Assembly: GCF_947242115.1 (NCBI RefSeq)
Contig: NC_074721.1
Span: 38,605,254 to 38,669,253, forward strand
Direction of reading: 5' to 3'
Origin: Biomphalaria glabrata
Lineage: Eukaryota > Mollusca > Gastropoda > Planorbidae
Length of the DNA: 64,000 nt
The first letter of the stretch is position 1. Each line of letters starts with the position of its first letter. This document shows positions 22,690 to 33,599 of the stretch, one piece after another. The notes under the pieces were generated by a model that saw nothing but the letters and a program-made list of their open reading frames with translations, ran no database searches and was not told the origin of the DNA. Position numbers and translations under genes: made by a program.

Positions 22690-23812
22690 CACTAGACATA
22701 TGTTACCCGCGACCCGCGGGTCTCTATTTGCGCATTACTGTCTATATAGTCACTGAGAGTGTTTTGTAAACAATTAAACGAAATAATAATGTAATAAGTA
22801 AAGCGAATGTGTCAATGTAAAAATAGTGTGAATGAAGCTATCAAATCAAAATAGCTAATAGGCTTAATTAAATCCATTTTTTTTCAAATTAAAACATTTG
22901 CTTGTAGGCCTACATATATTTGATTAAAATTTGAGATGAATAGACTAAATTTTGTTCATGTGTATAAAGTATAAAGTAGATCTTGAGGTAGACGTAGATC
23001 TAAATCTACACTAATCTAGAGTTCTGTGCTGCGCATGCGTGAACTTTTTTTCATGAATGATTATAGGTCTATCTCAACACGGCTACGCAGCTTTAGCGAA
23101 CAGCGAACGAATGTATTAAAAATGCTTTAGAAAACAAATTTGAATGTTAATTTGATTAAAATATCAAATGAATGGACAATAATTAGTATGTTTATGTGTT
23201 AAAGCATAAAACTATCTTTGCGAAAAGAAGTTTTATCATCTTAGAGTTGAATTAGAGTTTTAGATCTAGGGATGGGATTATAAAGTAAACAATTAAACGA
23301 ATTAATTTTTAGTACGCGATTCATTACGGTATTGTCTAATGAAAGAATGTTCGTCAGGAAATCTGTAATCACAGATATAAGGAACTAATTAATGTAAAAA
23401 ATGCTTTTGAAACACAAAATTGAAGATTAATTTTATTATATAATGAAATCAATGGATCTTCTTTTGTATTTTCATGTGTCAAAGTAAAAAACTATCTGCG
23501 CAAAGTGTATTTCTTAAAATTAGATCTAGGTCTAAATCCTTTCTATCTTTTCTTATGTCAACATTGTAGACATGGCCTAGATCCATAAAATACTATAGCT
23601 GTAATAGAGTCGGACAACTTTATTTTTTTTGAGGGTCTTACATTTGTTTTAGGGCTACAATACATTCACTAAGGTCTAAGTTGGTACCCAAGGAACATTC
23701 CTGCCTAGTTTTATCAAGATTGGTCAAGCGGTTTTGATGTCTATAAGTAACATACATACATACATACATACATACATACTCCACACATTCTACTTTATAA
23801 TATAGATAACAC
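22690..23812 (+). repeat. GR repeat, + copy with internal repeats and CATA tail
   Basis: Starts CACTAGACATATGTTACCCG with a CGCGACCCGCGGGTC palindrome. Internally, three related blocks of the type TGATTAAAAT..GAATGGA..TTCATGTGT..AAAGT..AACTATC lie near 22920, 23150 and 23440. The tail is TTTTATCAAGATTGGTCAAG, a (CATA)n run and TTATAATATAGAT. Minus copy at 17945-18510. Confidence 0.65.
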
Positions 23813-23934
23813 CGATAATTTATCTATAGTAGAATTATATTACATTTTGATAAGCCGTGTGGAATCTTCTTTGTAAGTATCCCTTAATGAATTACACAAA
23901 CAATTTTTAACATTTAAATTTCAGTAAACCTTTA

Positions 23935-24968
23935 GATTTTATAAAACAACTGTACAAAATCACCGAGCTTCTCAGTACCAATACTGGCTCTAGCAGTACT
24001 CCAGCCCGAGACTAATACGGAAGACTACTTTCTTCAATAAATGAACAACTTGAAAGATGGAAAGAATATTTTCAAGAAGTGCTCAATAGACCTAAACCAC
24101 GAAATCCACCAGATCTAAATGCAGGACCAACACTAGACAACAACATGGAAGAAATAACAAAAGAAGAAATAAGGAATGCACTCAAACAAATGAAGACAGG
24201 TAAAGCTGCTGGTATTGACAACATACCACCCGAAGTCCTAAAAGAAGGAGGAAGTGAAATAGTTGACCAAATGCACAAACTATTCAACAAAATTTGGTTA
24301 ACAGAAACACCTCCAGGTGAGTGGAAAAAGGGCTTGCTAATAAAAATACCAAAGAGTGGAGATCTATCACAATGTGAGAAATGGCGAGGCATCACTTTGT
24401 TGTCAGTACCAAGCAAGATTTTCAGCAGAATCCTACTAAACAGAATAAAGACCTAAGGGAAGAACAGGCCGGATTCAGAAAAGGAAGATCTTGTGCTGAC
24501 CAAATAGCACCACTCAGAATAATTGTAGAACAATGTGTCGAATGGCAATCTCCTCAATAAAATTCCCAATAAAATAATATCCAATAAAATAATATCCATA
24601 ATCAAGAACCTTTATGATGGTTTCACCTGCCAAGTAACCCACTGTGGCGAGCTGTCAGAGGAGTTTCCAGTCACAACAGGAGTCAAACAGGGATGTCTTC
24701 TTTCACCACTCCTGTTCCTTCTAGTATTGGATTGGGTCACAAAAGAAGCCTACTCTAACGCAGGGAAAGGAATCCAATGGACTCTCACACAAAAGCTGGA
24801 AGATCTGGAATTCGCTGATGACATAGCCCTATTATCACACAGACTACAGGATATGCAAGAAAAGGTCACAACTTTAAGCGAAGTAGGAAAAAGAGTAGGC
24901 CTCAAAATAAACCACCAAAAACAAAAGTACTTAAAGTAAACAATAAACAAATTGGAGACATAGTACTA
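23935..24968 (+). mobile_element. LINE reverse-transcriptase fragment (RTE-like), internally deleted
   Basis: Translates to recognisable non-LTR RT blocks in order: LERWKEYFQEVLNRP (24048), TGKAAGIDNIPPEVLKEGG, WRGITLLSVPSKI (24386), EQAGFRKGRSCADQI (frame change at about 24456), then TTGVKQGCLLSPLLF (24677) and the catalytic FADDIALLS box (24811-24837). The motif-A region with the first catalytic Asp is missing around 24540-24600, where a short ATCCAATAAAATAAT-type duplication lies. With one frame change and that deletion it cannot make active enzyme. The intact protein copies LINE RNA at nicked DNA. Clade is by resemblance only. Confidence 0.9.
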
Positions 24969-24971
24969 TAT

Positions 24972-25012
24972 TCTAAAAATCCCAGTCCTTACCAGGATTC
25001 GAACCCGGAATA
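24972..25012 (-). mobile_element. SINE-A fragment
   Basis: Only the AAATCCCAGTCCTTACCAGG ATTCGAACCCGG portion (B-box region, minus) is present, abutting the LINE fragment. Confidence 0.6.
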
Positions 25013-25682
25013 TTTTCTATTTTTAAAAGCAACACAAAAAATTATTCAATCTCTGTCTCCTATATACAACAGAGAGGGATACACTTAACATTATCATTTT
25101 AATTTTCGAAAATACTGAAATCCTTTCGATTTACTGAATATTGAATGCAAAGGTTGAGGTATTTTAAGAACAAGGGAGTTAATTACCAAATGTAAATTGT
25201 TTTATACGTAGCTCTTTTTTTTTTTGTTAAATAACAGAAACCATTTTTTTAAAAAGAAATGTAACCTGTAAGCTAGTTACATAAAACTGTCATGTGTATA
25301 AACAAATTTTCTACAAATTCATCTAATAACAACAATGTAGAAATAATAATTTCAATCATATTTTGGAATCCTCTGCTACCTAGGGGACAAATTAGCTTTC
25401 TTATGAATCGATGGAGGTGATGATCCAAACATACGCGTGCCTGCAGTGCACCGGTGCATGGGTCGTCATTTATAGGACAGCGAAGGCGATGTAACACCTT
25501 CAGAAAAGAGTGTGGGGAAAACCTTGACCATGGATACTCATAGACCCCCGTGCTGAGCCCCCCCCCCTCCTGACAAAAGGTAAGCACTGCATAGTCCAGC
25601 TAGACTTGCCGGTTTGGTCATGTACACGGTACACCCACAGGGTCTCAACTTCACCAGATATCATATAAAACTATTTATAATA
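25013..25682. other. Intergenic, nothing recognised
   Basis: The minus ORF 25273-25587 (104 aa) overlaps a C-run and has no recognised domain. Confidence 0.4.
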
Positions 25683-25945
25683 GGAAGCGTGGTCGAGAGG
25701 CCAAGTGCGCTTGAGTTTGGCTTGGCTTGGCCACTTAGAATTGGTCGAGGTTCGACACCCGACTCGGGCAGAGTTGTGTTTACTGAGCGCCTAAAGGCAG
25801 CACGGAAAACCAACTCCTAGATACCCCCTCCCCCCCCCCCCCCCCCACTGGTCCACAAATGAGATTGGACCAAAAGCGCTCTGTGCATGCTATAAGCATT
25901 AAGCACTATATAAAAGCTATAATAATAATAATAATTATAATAATG
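25683..25945 (+). mobile_element. SINE-B, full-length copy
   Basis: Head GGAAGCGTGGTCGAGAGGCC, B-box GAGGTTCGACACC, body with a 20-nt C-rich patch (25827-25846), tail GCACTATATAAAAGCTATAA and (ATA)n. Best full-length reference for the family. Confidence 0.92.
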
Positions 25946-26593
25946 TTTGTTTGTCTTGTTCTAATTGGTTGCAGTTCTCAAATCTCTTAGAAAAGTGTAA
26001 ATGCTTTAGACGGATTAACTCCCCAACGCCTCCAATATACATCTTGTTTTTCTTTTAATAGCTAATTAATTAAAAAGAAAGGAACATTTTTTATCCTTTC
26101 CCCTCCCCCTTTTTCCCCATAGAAAGAATCCTGGTTACTACACTTTATAATATTCCAATGATTGGCCTTTTATAATAGACTTAGAAGACATTAATTTATT
26201 AAACTCTTTAATTAATAATGCCTTACATTAGAAAATTCCCGAACGCAATAGTCCTTTGAAGAACGCGATAGTCGTTTAAAAAACAATGTTGGATCTAGAT
26301 CTAGACCTGATTCTCTCGCCAATTTTTTTTTTTTTACTTTGAAAAACTATAATGGTCAAACTAGAGTTTTTTTCAGTGTAGCGTAGCCAACGAGCTAGTA
26401 ATTCTTTTTACAGCGATTTACATCAACTGTTTAATTTATAGAAATATAGTTAGTGCCGTTTTGAGATACTTGGCAGGGTTCCACCCATCCAGTTTTTTTT
26501 TTATTCAGTCAAGTTCCATGAAGTTCTGACTTGAATAGAGGTATTGTAAAGAGAAGATGGTTTAGACTTTAGACGAATTGCGACTTCCACTTT
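25946..26593. other. Intergenic, nothing recognised
   Basis: AT-rich with no identified features. Confidence 0.4.
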
Positions 26594-26942
26594 AGATCCG
26601 GCCTTAGGCATAGGTAAGCTAGGCAGCAGCGTAGGGCCTCCGTTTGGTGGGGGCCTCAAACTGGACTAAAAAATGTGTTTAGAGAAAACAATTGCGAAAC
26701 TTGGATCAAATGTTAAAAATAGCAGAGTTCTAAGATTCGTCTGCTAGCCTCGCTTTGAGTCTCTATTGTGATTCATTATGCCTTATACAGAACGTAACAG
26801 TAATTGCGTTGTTTGAATTTACTTTATTTGTTGATTTAGATATACAAGCAGGAAGGTTTGACTTCATTGCATTTTTTTTTTGCTGTCTTTTCATTTTTCT
26901 ATTTCATTTTGGGGGGCTTCCAATTACCTAAGACCGGCTCTG
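26594..26942. mobile_element. Degenerate hAT-type MITE
   Basis: Opposed CCGGCCTTAGGCATAGGTAA and TTACCTAAGACCGGCTCTG ends resemble the CAGGGCCGG group (2217, 10439, 53087), but the outermost left bases and the target duplication are not clear. Confidence 0.55.
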
Positions 26943-27156
26943 TCACAGTGATGGATTTATCTGACAGCGTTTTCAGTGAACCACCCAAAACTAGTACAAA
27001 ATAAAGTGAAGATAAAAGTTTTAATGATGTCTGCTAAAGGTGTCGGTATTCACAATTATAGAAACCTTGGCTCGACCACTAACGAAGAAATCCCCTGCAC
27101 AAGGTCAAGGTCAGCAGACAGCTAATGAAGTGACAATACGTCTTCTAGCTACAGCC

Positions 27157-29919
27157 ATGTTGATGTTTATGTTGATTGAATTCTGGATGTTTTTTATTTT
27201 AGTTGAGCCTGTTGAAGCTGATGGTATGTTGATCTGTTATCGTTTTATCTTTGTGACAGAATCGGGTCCTGCACTAGACTTTCGCATGATGGGATAGAAT
27301 CAAAAGTTTGTTAATACTCGCCCGGTGTGCTGTTAAGACGTTTTATGTTGTTTTTGGTTTTTTTTGTTCGTTTGTGTTTTTTGTTTCTTTTCCTTATGCA
27401 CATATTAGTTTCATAGTGGGTCAGCATGATGACATTTTTTTGTGTCACTAAGAGGCCTCTAAATGACATTTTTTGTGTCACTAAGAGGCCTCTGGATGGC
27501 ATTTTTTGTGTCACTAAGAGGCCTCTGGATGTCATTCTTTGTGTCACTAAGAGGCCGCTGGATGGCATTCTTTGTGTCACCAAGAGGCCTCTGGATGGCA
27601 TTCTTTGTGTCACCAAGAGGCCTCTGGATGTCATTCTTTGTGTCACTAAGAGGCCTCTGGATGGCATTCTTTGTGTCACCAAGAGGCCTCTGGATGGCAT
27701 TCTTTGTGTCACCAAGAGGCCTCTAGATGGCATTCTTTGTGTCAACAAGAGTCCTCTGGATGGCATTCTTTGTGTCACTAAGAGGCCTCTAGATGGCATT
27801 CTTTGTGTCAACAAGAGGCCTCTGGATGACATTCTTTTGTGTCACCAAGAGGCCACTGGATGGCATTCTTTGTGTCACCAAGAGGCCTCTGGATGGCATT
27901 CTTTGTGTCACCAAGAGGCCTCTGGATGGCATTCTTTGTGTTACTAAGAGGCCTCTGGATGTCATTCTTTGTGTCACTAAGAGGCCTCTAGATGGCATTT
28001 TTTGTGTTACTAAGAGGCCTCTGGATGGCATTCTTTGTGTCACTAAGAGGACTCTGGATGGCACTCTTTGTGTCAACAAGAGGCCTCTGGATGACATCTT
28101 TTGTGTCACCAAGGGGCCTCTAGATAGCATTTGTTTTGATGGTGTCACTAAGAGGCCTCTAGATGATATTTGTTTTGATTTTGCCTCTAAGAGGCCGCTA
28201 GATGGTATTTGTTTTGATTTTGTCACTAAATGGCATTTGTTGTTTTGTAACCAAGAGGCCGCTAGATGACATTTGTTGTTTTGTAACTAAGAAGCTACCA
28301 GGTGGCATTTTTTACTTCGTCACCAAGAGAGTGCTAGTTGGCATTTGGTTTGAACTTGTCCTAACAGGCTGCTAGATGACATTTGTTGTTTTGTCACTGA
28401 TTAGCTGGTACATTGCATTTGTTTTGATTCGTCCCCGAGAGACTGCTAGATGGCATTTGGTGTTTTGTCCCCAAGATATCGCTAGATGACATTTTTTTCT
28501 TTTCTTTTTAACTGAGATGTTGCTTGTTGACATTTCTTGTCCTGTCAGTTAGATGCTGCTAGTGAACATACATATTTTTGTTCACCAGGATTCGAACCGA
28601 GAACCTCCAGATCGGAAGCCAAAGGATTTACCGCTCAGCCACCGCGCTTCCGTAAAGTTCATAGTGATGTTATAAACAAATTTCTGTTACCGAGAACAAA
28701 TAAAAATAAATTGTATTATATTTTCCGCATTATCCTAATAATTAATTCACACGTGGGCCTACTAATTAACTATTCCTGTAGTTAGTGAAGCACCTATTCA
28801 GGCCTCAAGGAACACAGTTTGGGAAATGGACCTCATTCACCAATCGTAAACAAACAACATTTAGCCACGTGATTCCCTATCTCTTCTTTACAAATTACGT
28901 TATACACAAAGGCTATCACGTGACAGTTTTGTTTTTCGTTGTTTTATCAATATTATCACGGGACTAAATGTTGCTTGTTTACGATTGGTGAATGAGGTCC
29001 ATTTGGCTATTGTTTAAATTAAAGCTTTAGGATTTTTTTTTTTTATTTGCTAGTTTCATACAGTTTTTTGTTCTCTGATTTTATTCTATTAGATGGATGT
29101 GTGGACTTCAACGCTGGTGTATATACCGGAAATACCACTACCACGGAAACTGGCTTCCTGTTCTGCGTGTTGACCTTACCTTGTCAAGGGATACCAGTGA
29201 CAGAGGTCAAGGCCATTGAAATATACAGGGCGTCTCATGAGATCCTCGCAAGCCTTGACGCGAATCAAAGCAAAACGTTTGAAGCCACTGGGCTGAAGGT
29301 GCACACCCCTATCGTCAGAATAGGAAATGAAGGCGTTTCCTATATGTCCGTAGAGTTTGGCTTGCAAGAGATGAAACGCGACTACGACTTCCGCTGCGTT
29401 GTCCGGTTGGTTAGCTCCAATGGCAGCCATGTCTCACTCAACGTCAGCTCAACGCTGCATGTGATGAAGAGCTTCCACCAGCTCAAATCTCTCCAGTCGT
29501 CTGTCACGGATCTTCTGTTCCACGAGGAACCTCTAACATTCCAACAGCACCGCTATCACCTCGGACACATGAGTAGCGTTAAAAGTGTGGAGGCCGCCAA
29601 TTTCTGCGCCATCCTTGGCGGGTACCTGGCGGAAATCAACAGCGCAGACGAGCTCGGGTCCATTGAAAAGTATTTAACGCCCTATAACCTGACCCAACCC
29701 ATACTGGTCGGGGGCACCTACGCAGAGAAAGAGTCTAAGTGGATTTTCCAGCGTGGCGGAAAAGCTGTAGAGATCTTGAAATGGCTCGATGGGGAACCTC
29801 GAAATGACGTCATTGAAAAATGTTTAAGTTTGATAACTATAAAGAACGAAGTGTTTATGAAAGTTATTTCCTGTGTTGAACGACGTCATCGGCAAAAATA
29901 TCTTTGTGAAGTTGAATGA
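27157..29919 (+). CDS. Secreted C-type-lectin-like protein, gene 1 (two exons)
   Basis: Exons 27157-27223 and 29093-29919 (stop TGA) give 297 aa. Exon 1 encodes a hydrophobic signal peptide (residues 1-22) and ends at a GATG|GTATGT donor. Exon 2 follows a TTCTATTAG acceptor. The phase-1 join is in frame. Residues 24-147 form a region with four Cys (25, 47, 53, 124) that may be a diverged Ig-like fold. Residues 148-173 are a linker. Residues 175-297 are a C-type lectin-like domain with Cys 194, 266, 283, 294 and the GGYLAEI, VGGTY, KWIFQ and YLCE signatures. The usual Ca-dependent sugar motifs EPN/QPD and WND are absent (EPR at 257-259). Several N-glycosylation sequons fit secretion. It is paralogous to gene 2. 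The likely role is extracellular recognition, as in snail lectin-related immune proteins; ligand unknown. An in-frame ATG at 27040 exists, but 27157 has a G at -3 and gives a better signal peptide. Confidence 0.88.
27424..28520. repeat. 33-bp minisatellite inside intron of gene 1
   Basis: Tandem AAGAGGCCTCTGGATGGCAT + TCTTTGTGTCACC units (33 bp), well kept from 27424 to about 28130 and decaying to about 28520 with longer spacers. The unit length is a multiple of three and lacks stops, so long false ORFs occur on both strands (for example RPLDGILCVT repeats). It lies wholly within the 1,869-bp intron. Confidence 0.95.
28575..28655 (-). mobile_element. SINE-A head fragment, minus
   Basis: CACCAGGATTCGAACCGAG and TTTACCGCTCAGCCACCGCG are the complement of the SINE-A head. 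It lies in the gene 1 intron. Confidence 0.8.
28745..28822. mobile_element. hAT-type MITE fragment (right end)
   Basis: GGCCTACTAATTAACTATTC and CACAGTTTGGGAAATG resemble the right half of the MITE at 21421-21612. Confidence 0.55.
28824..29004. mobile_element. MITE with about 40-bp inverted ends next to gene 1 acceptor
   Basis: AAATGGACCTCATTCACCAA at the left and TTGGTGAATGAGGTCCATTT at the right extend into about 40 bp of near-perfect complementarity. 181 bp. The arms contain CACGTG at 28866 and 28917. Target duplication not clear. The right end is 88 bp upstream of exon 2. Confidence 0.85.
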
Positions 29920-29945
29920 AGAATTGAAAAAAAGGAATTTGGCCA

Positions 29946-29978
29946 AATAAAAGAAAATTATAACAAATAATAAATAAA
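29946..29978 (+). terminator. Polyadenylation signals of gene 1
   Basis: AATAAA at 29946-29951, and overlapping AATAAA at 29969 and 29973, 27-59 bases after the stop codon. Very short 3' UTR if the first is used. Confidence 0.75.
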
Positions 29979-30056
29979 GCAATACGCTAACAACATTATT
30001 ACTATTATGGTTTACATTTATTTACAAAGCTCACTCTGTCACTCATTTTTATCTGT

Positions 30057-30059
30057 ATG

Positions 30060-30093
<34 letters not shown>

Positions 30094-30100
30094 TGTATGT
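30057..30100. repeat. (GTAT)n microsatellite
   Basis: Pure GTAT run, complement of the CATA simple repeats elsewhere. Confidence 0.95.
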
Positions 30101-30420
30101 CTGGCCCAAAGTTTGTACACGTTTTTTCTCCGACACCCAATCTCTAATCAAGCTGAAATTTTGGACAATAATTTCTTTTACCTGACAACGCAAGAATCAA
30201 TTTTTTTTAAATTAACCAATTAGTTAATTAACTATTGGTAATAAATTACTTTGTTTGGTATCTCAAACAATGGAAAGAAATAGTACTTGACTGAAGTGGT
30301 GGTATAAGCTGAATTAGTCACCTTTAGTCTAAGGCTTATTACAAATTTAATTACCTGATTGATCCACACTAATTGATACTTTTAATATAAGCTTTTTTCT
30401 TTGTAGAGCCGGATGTATTC
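30101..30420 (+). repeat. DR repeat copy
   Basis: AAGTTTGTACACGTTTTTTC, TCTAATCAAGCTGAAATTTT, TTAACTATTGGTAATAAATT, GTGGTGGTATAAGCTGAATT, then TTACAAATTTAATTACCTGA. The TCTG head has been replaced by GTAT microsatellite. Confidence 0.8.
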
Positions 30421-30794
30421 TTTGATTTTTTTGTCTGGTTCTAAATGAGGGTTCAAGAATCAATCTCTAAATGGGTAAGGCATTCTCTACATATCTTCTC
30501 CTCACCATCAGTTGGGGACTGTTTCTCAGTTTAAAAAAAAAGACTAATCATATAGGTTTATATATGACTCAATGATGCAATAGCTGTTACTTTTCTCTTC
30601 GTCTATAAAATAGTAGATACAAATTGAAGTACAGCTAATTACACAAGCCTTATGTCGATAATTAATCGTTTTAATTAGTTAAAAAAAGATTTCTTTTTTT
30701 TTTACCCTAGTGTATCATTGATAATTCAGGGCTGACAACTTTGTTGTATTCTTATCTTGTTACAAAGGTTATATCAACTCATGTGTCATTCAGT
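30421..30794. other. Intergenic, nothing recognised
   Basis: AT-rich with no feature identified. Confidence 0.4.
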
Positions 30795-31180
30795 CTGGTA
30801 CAAAGTTTGAACATGCTTTTTTCTCTCATTTCCCATTCTCCGATCAAGTTGAAACTTTGCACAAATATTCAATTAAGCTGAATATATAAAAAAAAATTAA
30901 CCAATTAGCTAATTACAGGTGATTACTTATTTTGTTTAATAACGAAATAAGGGGAATAAATTCTACTTAATGAGATATGTGGATGTATATATGGATTTAA
31001 TCCCCTTATTACGATTTGACACGTTTTTTTTCTCCCACCTTCTATTCTTGGGTCAAGTTGAAAATTTGCAAAATATTTCATATTCGATGACAATATACGA
31101 ATCAATCCAAAATAAACCAATTAGTTAATCAATTAATACTAATTAAATAATTTTGTTTTATATAGTTAAAAGGGAGCTAA
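30795..31180 (+). repeat. DR repeat, two abutting partial copies
   Basis: The first has CATTCTCCGATCAAGTTGAA (30833-30852); the second has ATTCTTGGGTCAAGTTGAAA (31043-31062). Each is followed by the AATTAG/TAATTA core. Confidence 0.75.
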
Positions 31181-31794
31181 AACCTACTATTTTTTAGATA
31201 AATGGCAGTAATTAGCTGTTCTTTCCTTTAGATAAGCTTTGTTTTTTTAAAGTAATCCTTTTTTCTAGTGTTTGTATTATAAGTTAAGTTTTTAAGAAGA
31301 TTTTAACGTCCAGATTTAGCGTGTTTCGCTAAAAGATTGGCTCTCTAGAATCTCTACATTCATATAAAGAGATAGTATTTGGCAATAAATACTTTTTTTA
31401 AGTCAATAGGGAGTTGCGACGTTCTGCGTATTATCTATAAACATAAAGAACAGTCCAGGATATAAATATAAACATAATAACACCAAGGAATGTATATTGT
31501 AAATGTTTACTTTATGGCTCTCTGACAACATTCACTCTGCGATAATACGGTGTCGGTACTTTTTGGGTGTTATATTTAACTAGATGTTTGTTGTTTGTTT
31601 TTTTACAATCAGCTTTAAAAAACTAAAATATTTAAATACTTTAAAAAAAAAAAAAAGTTTATCTAATGAAAATGATTGGATACTTATAAGTATAGCTATA
31701 TGGTTGTTACAACGAATAATTGTAAGTTTCAACTTGATCCTAGAACAGAAATTTAAGGCTATAAACGCACATAAGAATCTAAGGGGACACATCC
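31181..31794. other. Intergenic, nothing recognised
   Basis: AT-rich. ORFs at 31580-31865 on both strands are AT-driven and lack domains. Confidence 0.4.
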
Positions 31795-32025
31795 CTATAT
31801 ACTTAACAGTATTTGTCAATAATAAAGGAATTAATTTCGTTGTTGGTATCAAACAAAATAATTAATTACCAGTAATGTCTTCTTATTCTCCTATTATTCA
31901 TTCATGAATTACCAATGCCAATGAATAATTGTGTGAAGTTTAAACTAGATTCGAGAATGGCTGTTGGTAGCATAATAGACTTCAACCTTTTACCAGTTAA
32001 ACAGACAGAAAGAGTTGACATCAGC
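31795..32025 (-). repeat. DR repeat copy, minus
   Basis: The complement of the core (AATTAATTACCAGTAATG), of the GATCAAG..TGAA module, and of the head (CAGACAGAAAGAGTTGACAT) are present in reverse order. Confidence 0.75.
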
Positions 32026-32254
32026 TTTGTAATAATATAACTGCTAGTAAGTAATAAGACTTATGATTAGTAGAAACATTTTTTTCTTTAATCTATGCAT
32101 TTCAGGGAAGGTGATTTATAACTAACGGAATTATACTCATAGTTGTCTCCCTTGATTAACTAAAATTATTTTGAGAGTTAATTGAAAATAGCCCTTAATA
32201 ATCATTAATTGTTCAATGTGTAAACTACAGCTCATTTTGAATTAGATATTCATT

Positions 32255-32470
32255 ATAAGTCATCAGTTAGGCCAAGTTCATCTATCCTTTCGTCTACTGG
32301 ACGGCTGGGACACCACACAAGATCTGTTAACCTTTTTTCTCCATTCTTCTCTGTCATTTGTCTTTGATAGATTTTCATTCAGATAATATTGAAACCTGCC
32401 TTTTTACCTGCCTGAGTGGACCACTTCGGGGGTCGATTTTGAGTTTGAGTTTCCACACAAACTGTCTTTG
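32255..32470 (-). mobile_element. LINE 3' coding tail, minus
   Basis: The minus strand reads NDREEWRKKVNRSCVVSQ, matching the C-terminal DRERWR..VRRSSVVPQR-type end of a common mollusc LINE. The same module occurs at 49600-50095 (interrupted by a SINE) and 61380-61755. Confidence 0.65.
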
Positions 32471-32479
32471 TAACCTTGT

Positions 32480-33360
32480 TTTGTATTACAAAGCTTACAT
32501 CAACTCACTCTGTCTGGTAAAATGTTTATGTCTCCCACATCGAATTTCGGATCAAGCTGAAATTTAGTAAAATTATTTCATCTGACAACACAAGAATCAA
32601 TTTAAACAAAAAACATTTAGTTAATAAACTATTGGTAATTAATTATTTTCCTAGGTATCTTTGACAAAGGAAAGAAATCATACTTGACAGATGTGGTGGT
32701 TGTTATGGAGTGTCTGTGTGTGTTTAATATGGTGACTGTGGGAAGAGGTTACCGATTGATTGTGAATGATGCAACACAGGGGGCATTGTCGTCATTTGGT
32801 CTTAGTTAGGGGAGACGACTCCAGAACGTGAGACTGAAAGGTTGTAGTGAGTTACGTTTTGTTAAAATATATTATTTCTTAAGTCTACTTCATTAATACA
32901 GACAAATCTCGTATAATTTCGTCTGTATTATACAGTTCTTTTTATCCTATATAACTTATTTGAGGTTTTATAAGTTAGGATATATTACGTTCCTATCGGT
33001 TTAGTTGTCTACCAGCAGTTTGATACTTAAAGTCAACGACCGGTAACAACACAGTGGTATAATTTGAATTAGTCCCTTGAGGACTCTTCAACCCTGAAAT
33101 GTACAGCTTTCCGTTAGCCATTCACCAAGATACCCCCTTCTTCCCTTTCCCAACAGGTCCAGACAAGTGATAGCGTATTGAGAAAGCTATAAGCTAGACA
33201 AAAACAACAGGCAAAAGTTGCACACTATTTGTATGTCTAGGTAGACTTATTAGTATGAGAATAATAACATAACTGATTCAAACTAATTGATACAATTACA
33301 CTTAAAATAATTTGTTTTTTTTTTAAGTATTCTTTATGTTTTTTTGTATTGTTTACGCTG
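32480..33360 (+). repeat. DR repeat split by a solo LTR
   Basis: Left part 32480-32700 (ATCAACTCACTCTGTCTGGT, CGGATCAAGCTGAAATTTAG, ATTGGTAATTAATTATTTTC) and right part 33059-33360 (ATAATTTGAATTAGTCCC, CAACAGGTCCAGACAAGTGA). Removing 32701-33053 plus one GTGGT restores the normal module GTGGTATAA. Confidence 0.85.
32701..33053. mobile_element. Solo LTR (fossil LTR retrotransposon)
   Basis: A 353-bp element beginning TGTTATGGAG and ending GTAACAACACA (TG...CA ends), flanked by a perfect 5-bp target duplication GTGGT at 32696-32700 and 33054-33058. There is no internal region, so it fits a solo LTR left after recombination between the two LTRs. The superfamily cannot be told from the LTR alone. 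The perfect duplication and its position inside an already dispersed DR copy suggest it is younger than that copy. Confidence 0.85.
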
Positions 33361-33599
33361 TCCTTACGCTTTACGCTCTTTACACACTATCCTCTTTACA
33401 TTAAACACACGTTATAGTGTACGCTCCGCTCTGAAGCTTATAGCCGTATCTGTAAAGAGTTAGGACCGTCCACACGTGTAAGTCCTAGTCACTCTGAGCT
33501 GCGACTTAATTACATTATTGATGTCAGTAAAAACCAACGAGTTTGTCAATTTGTCCAGAGGATCTCAAAATATGCACGAGTTCACAATTACCTAACCAC

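Noticed and set aside
24072-24416. 114-aa minus-strand ORF
   Set aside because: Antisense shadow of the LINE reverse-transcriptase fragment, whose + strand has clear family motifs.
27311-28269. Repetitive ORFs of 87-173 aa on both strands
   Set aside because: Products of the intronic 33-bp minisatellite. Frame changes between unit groups and the presence of ORFs on both strands argue against coding.
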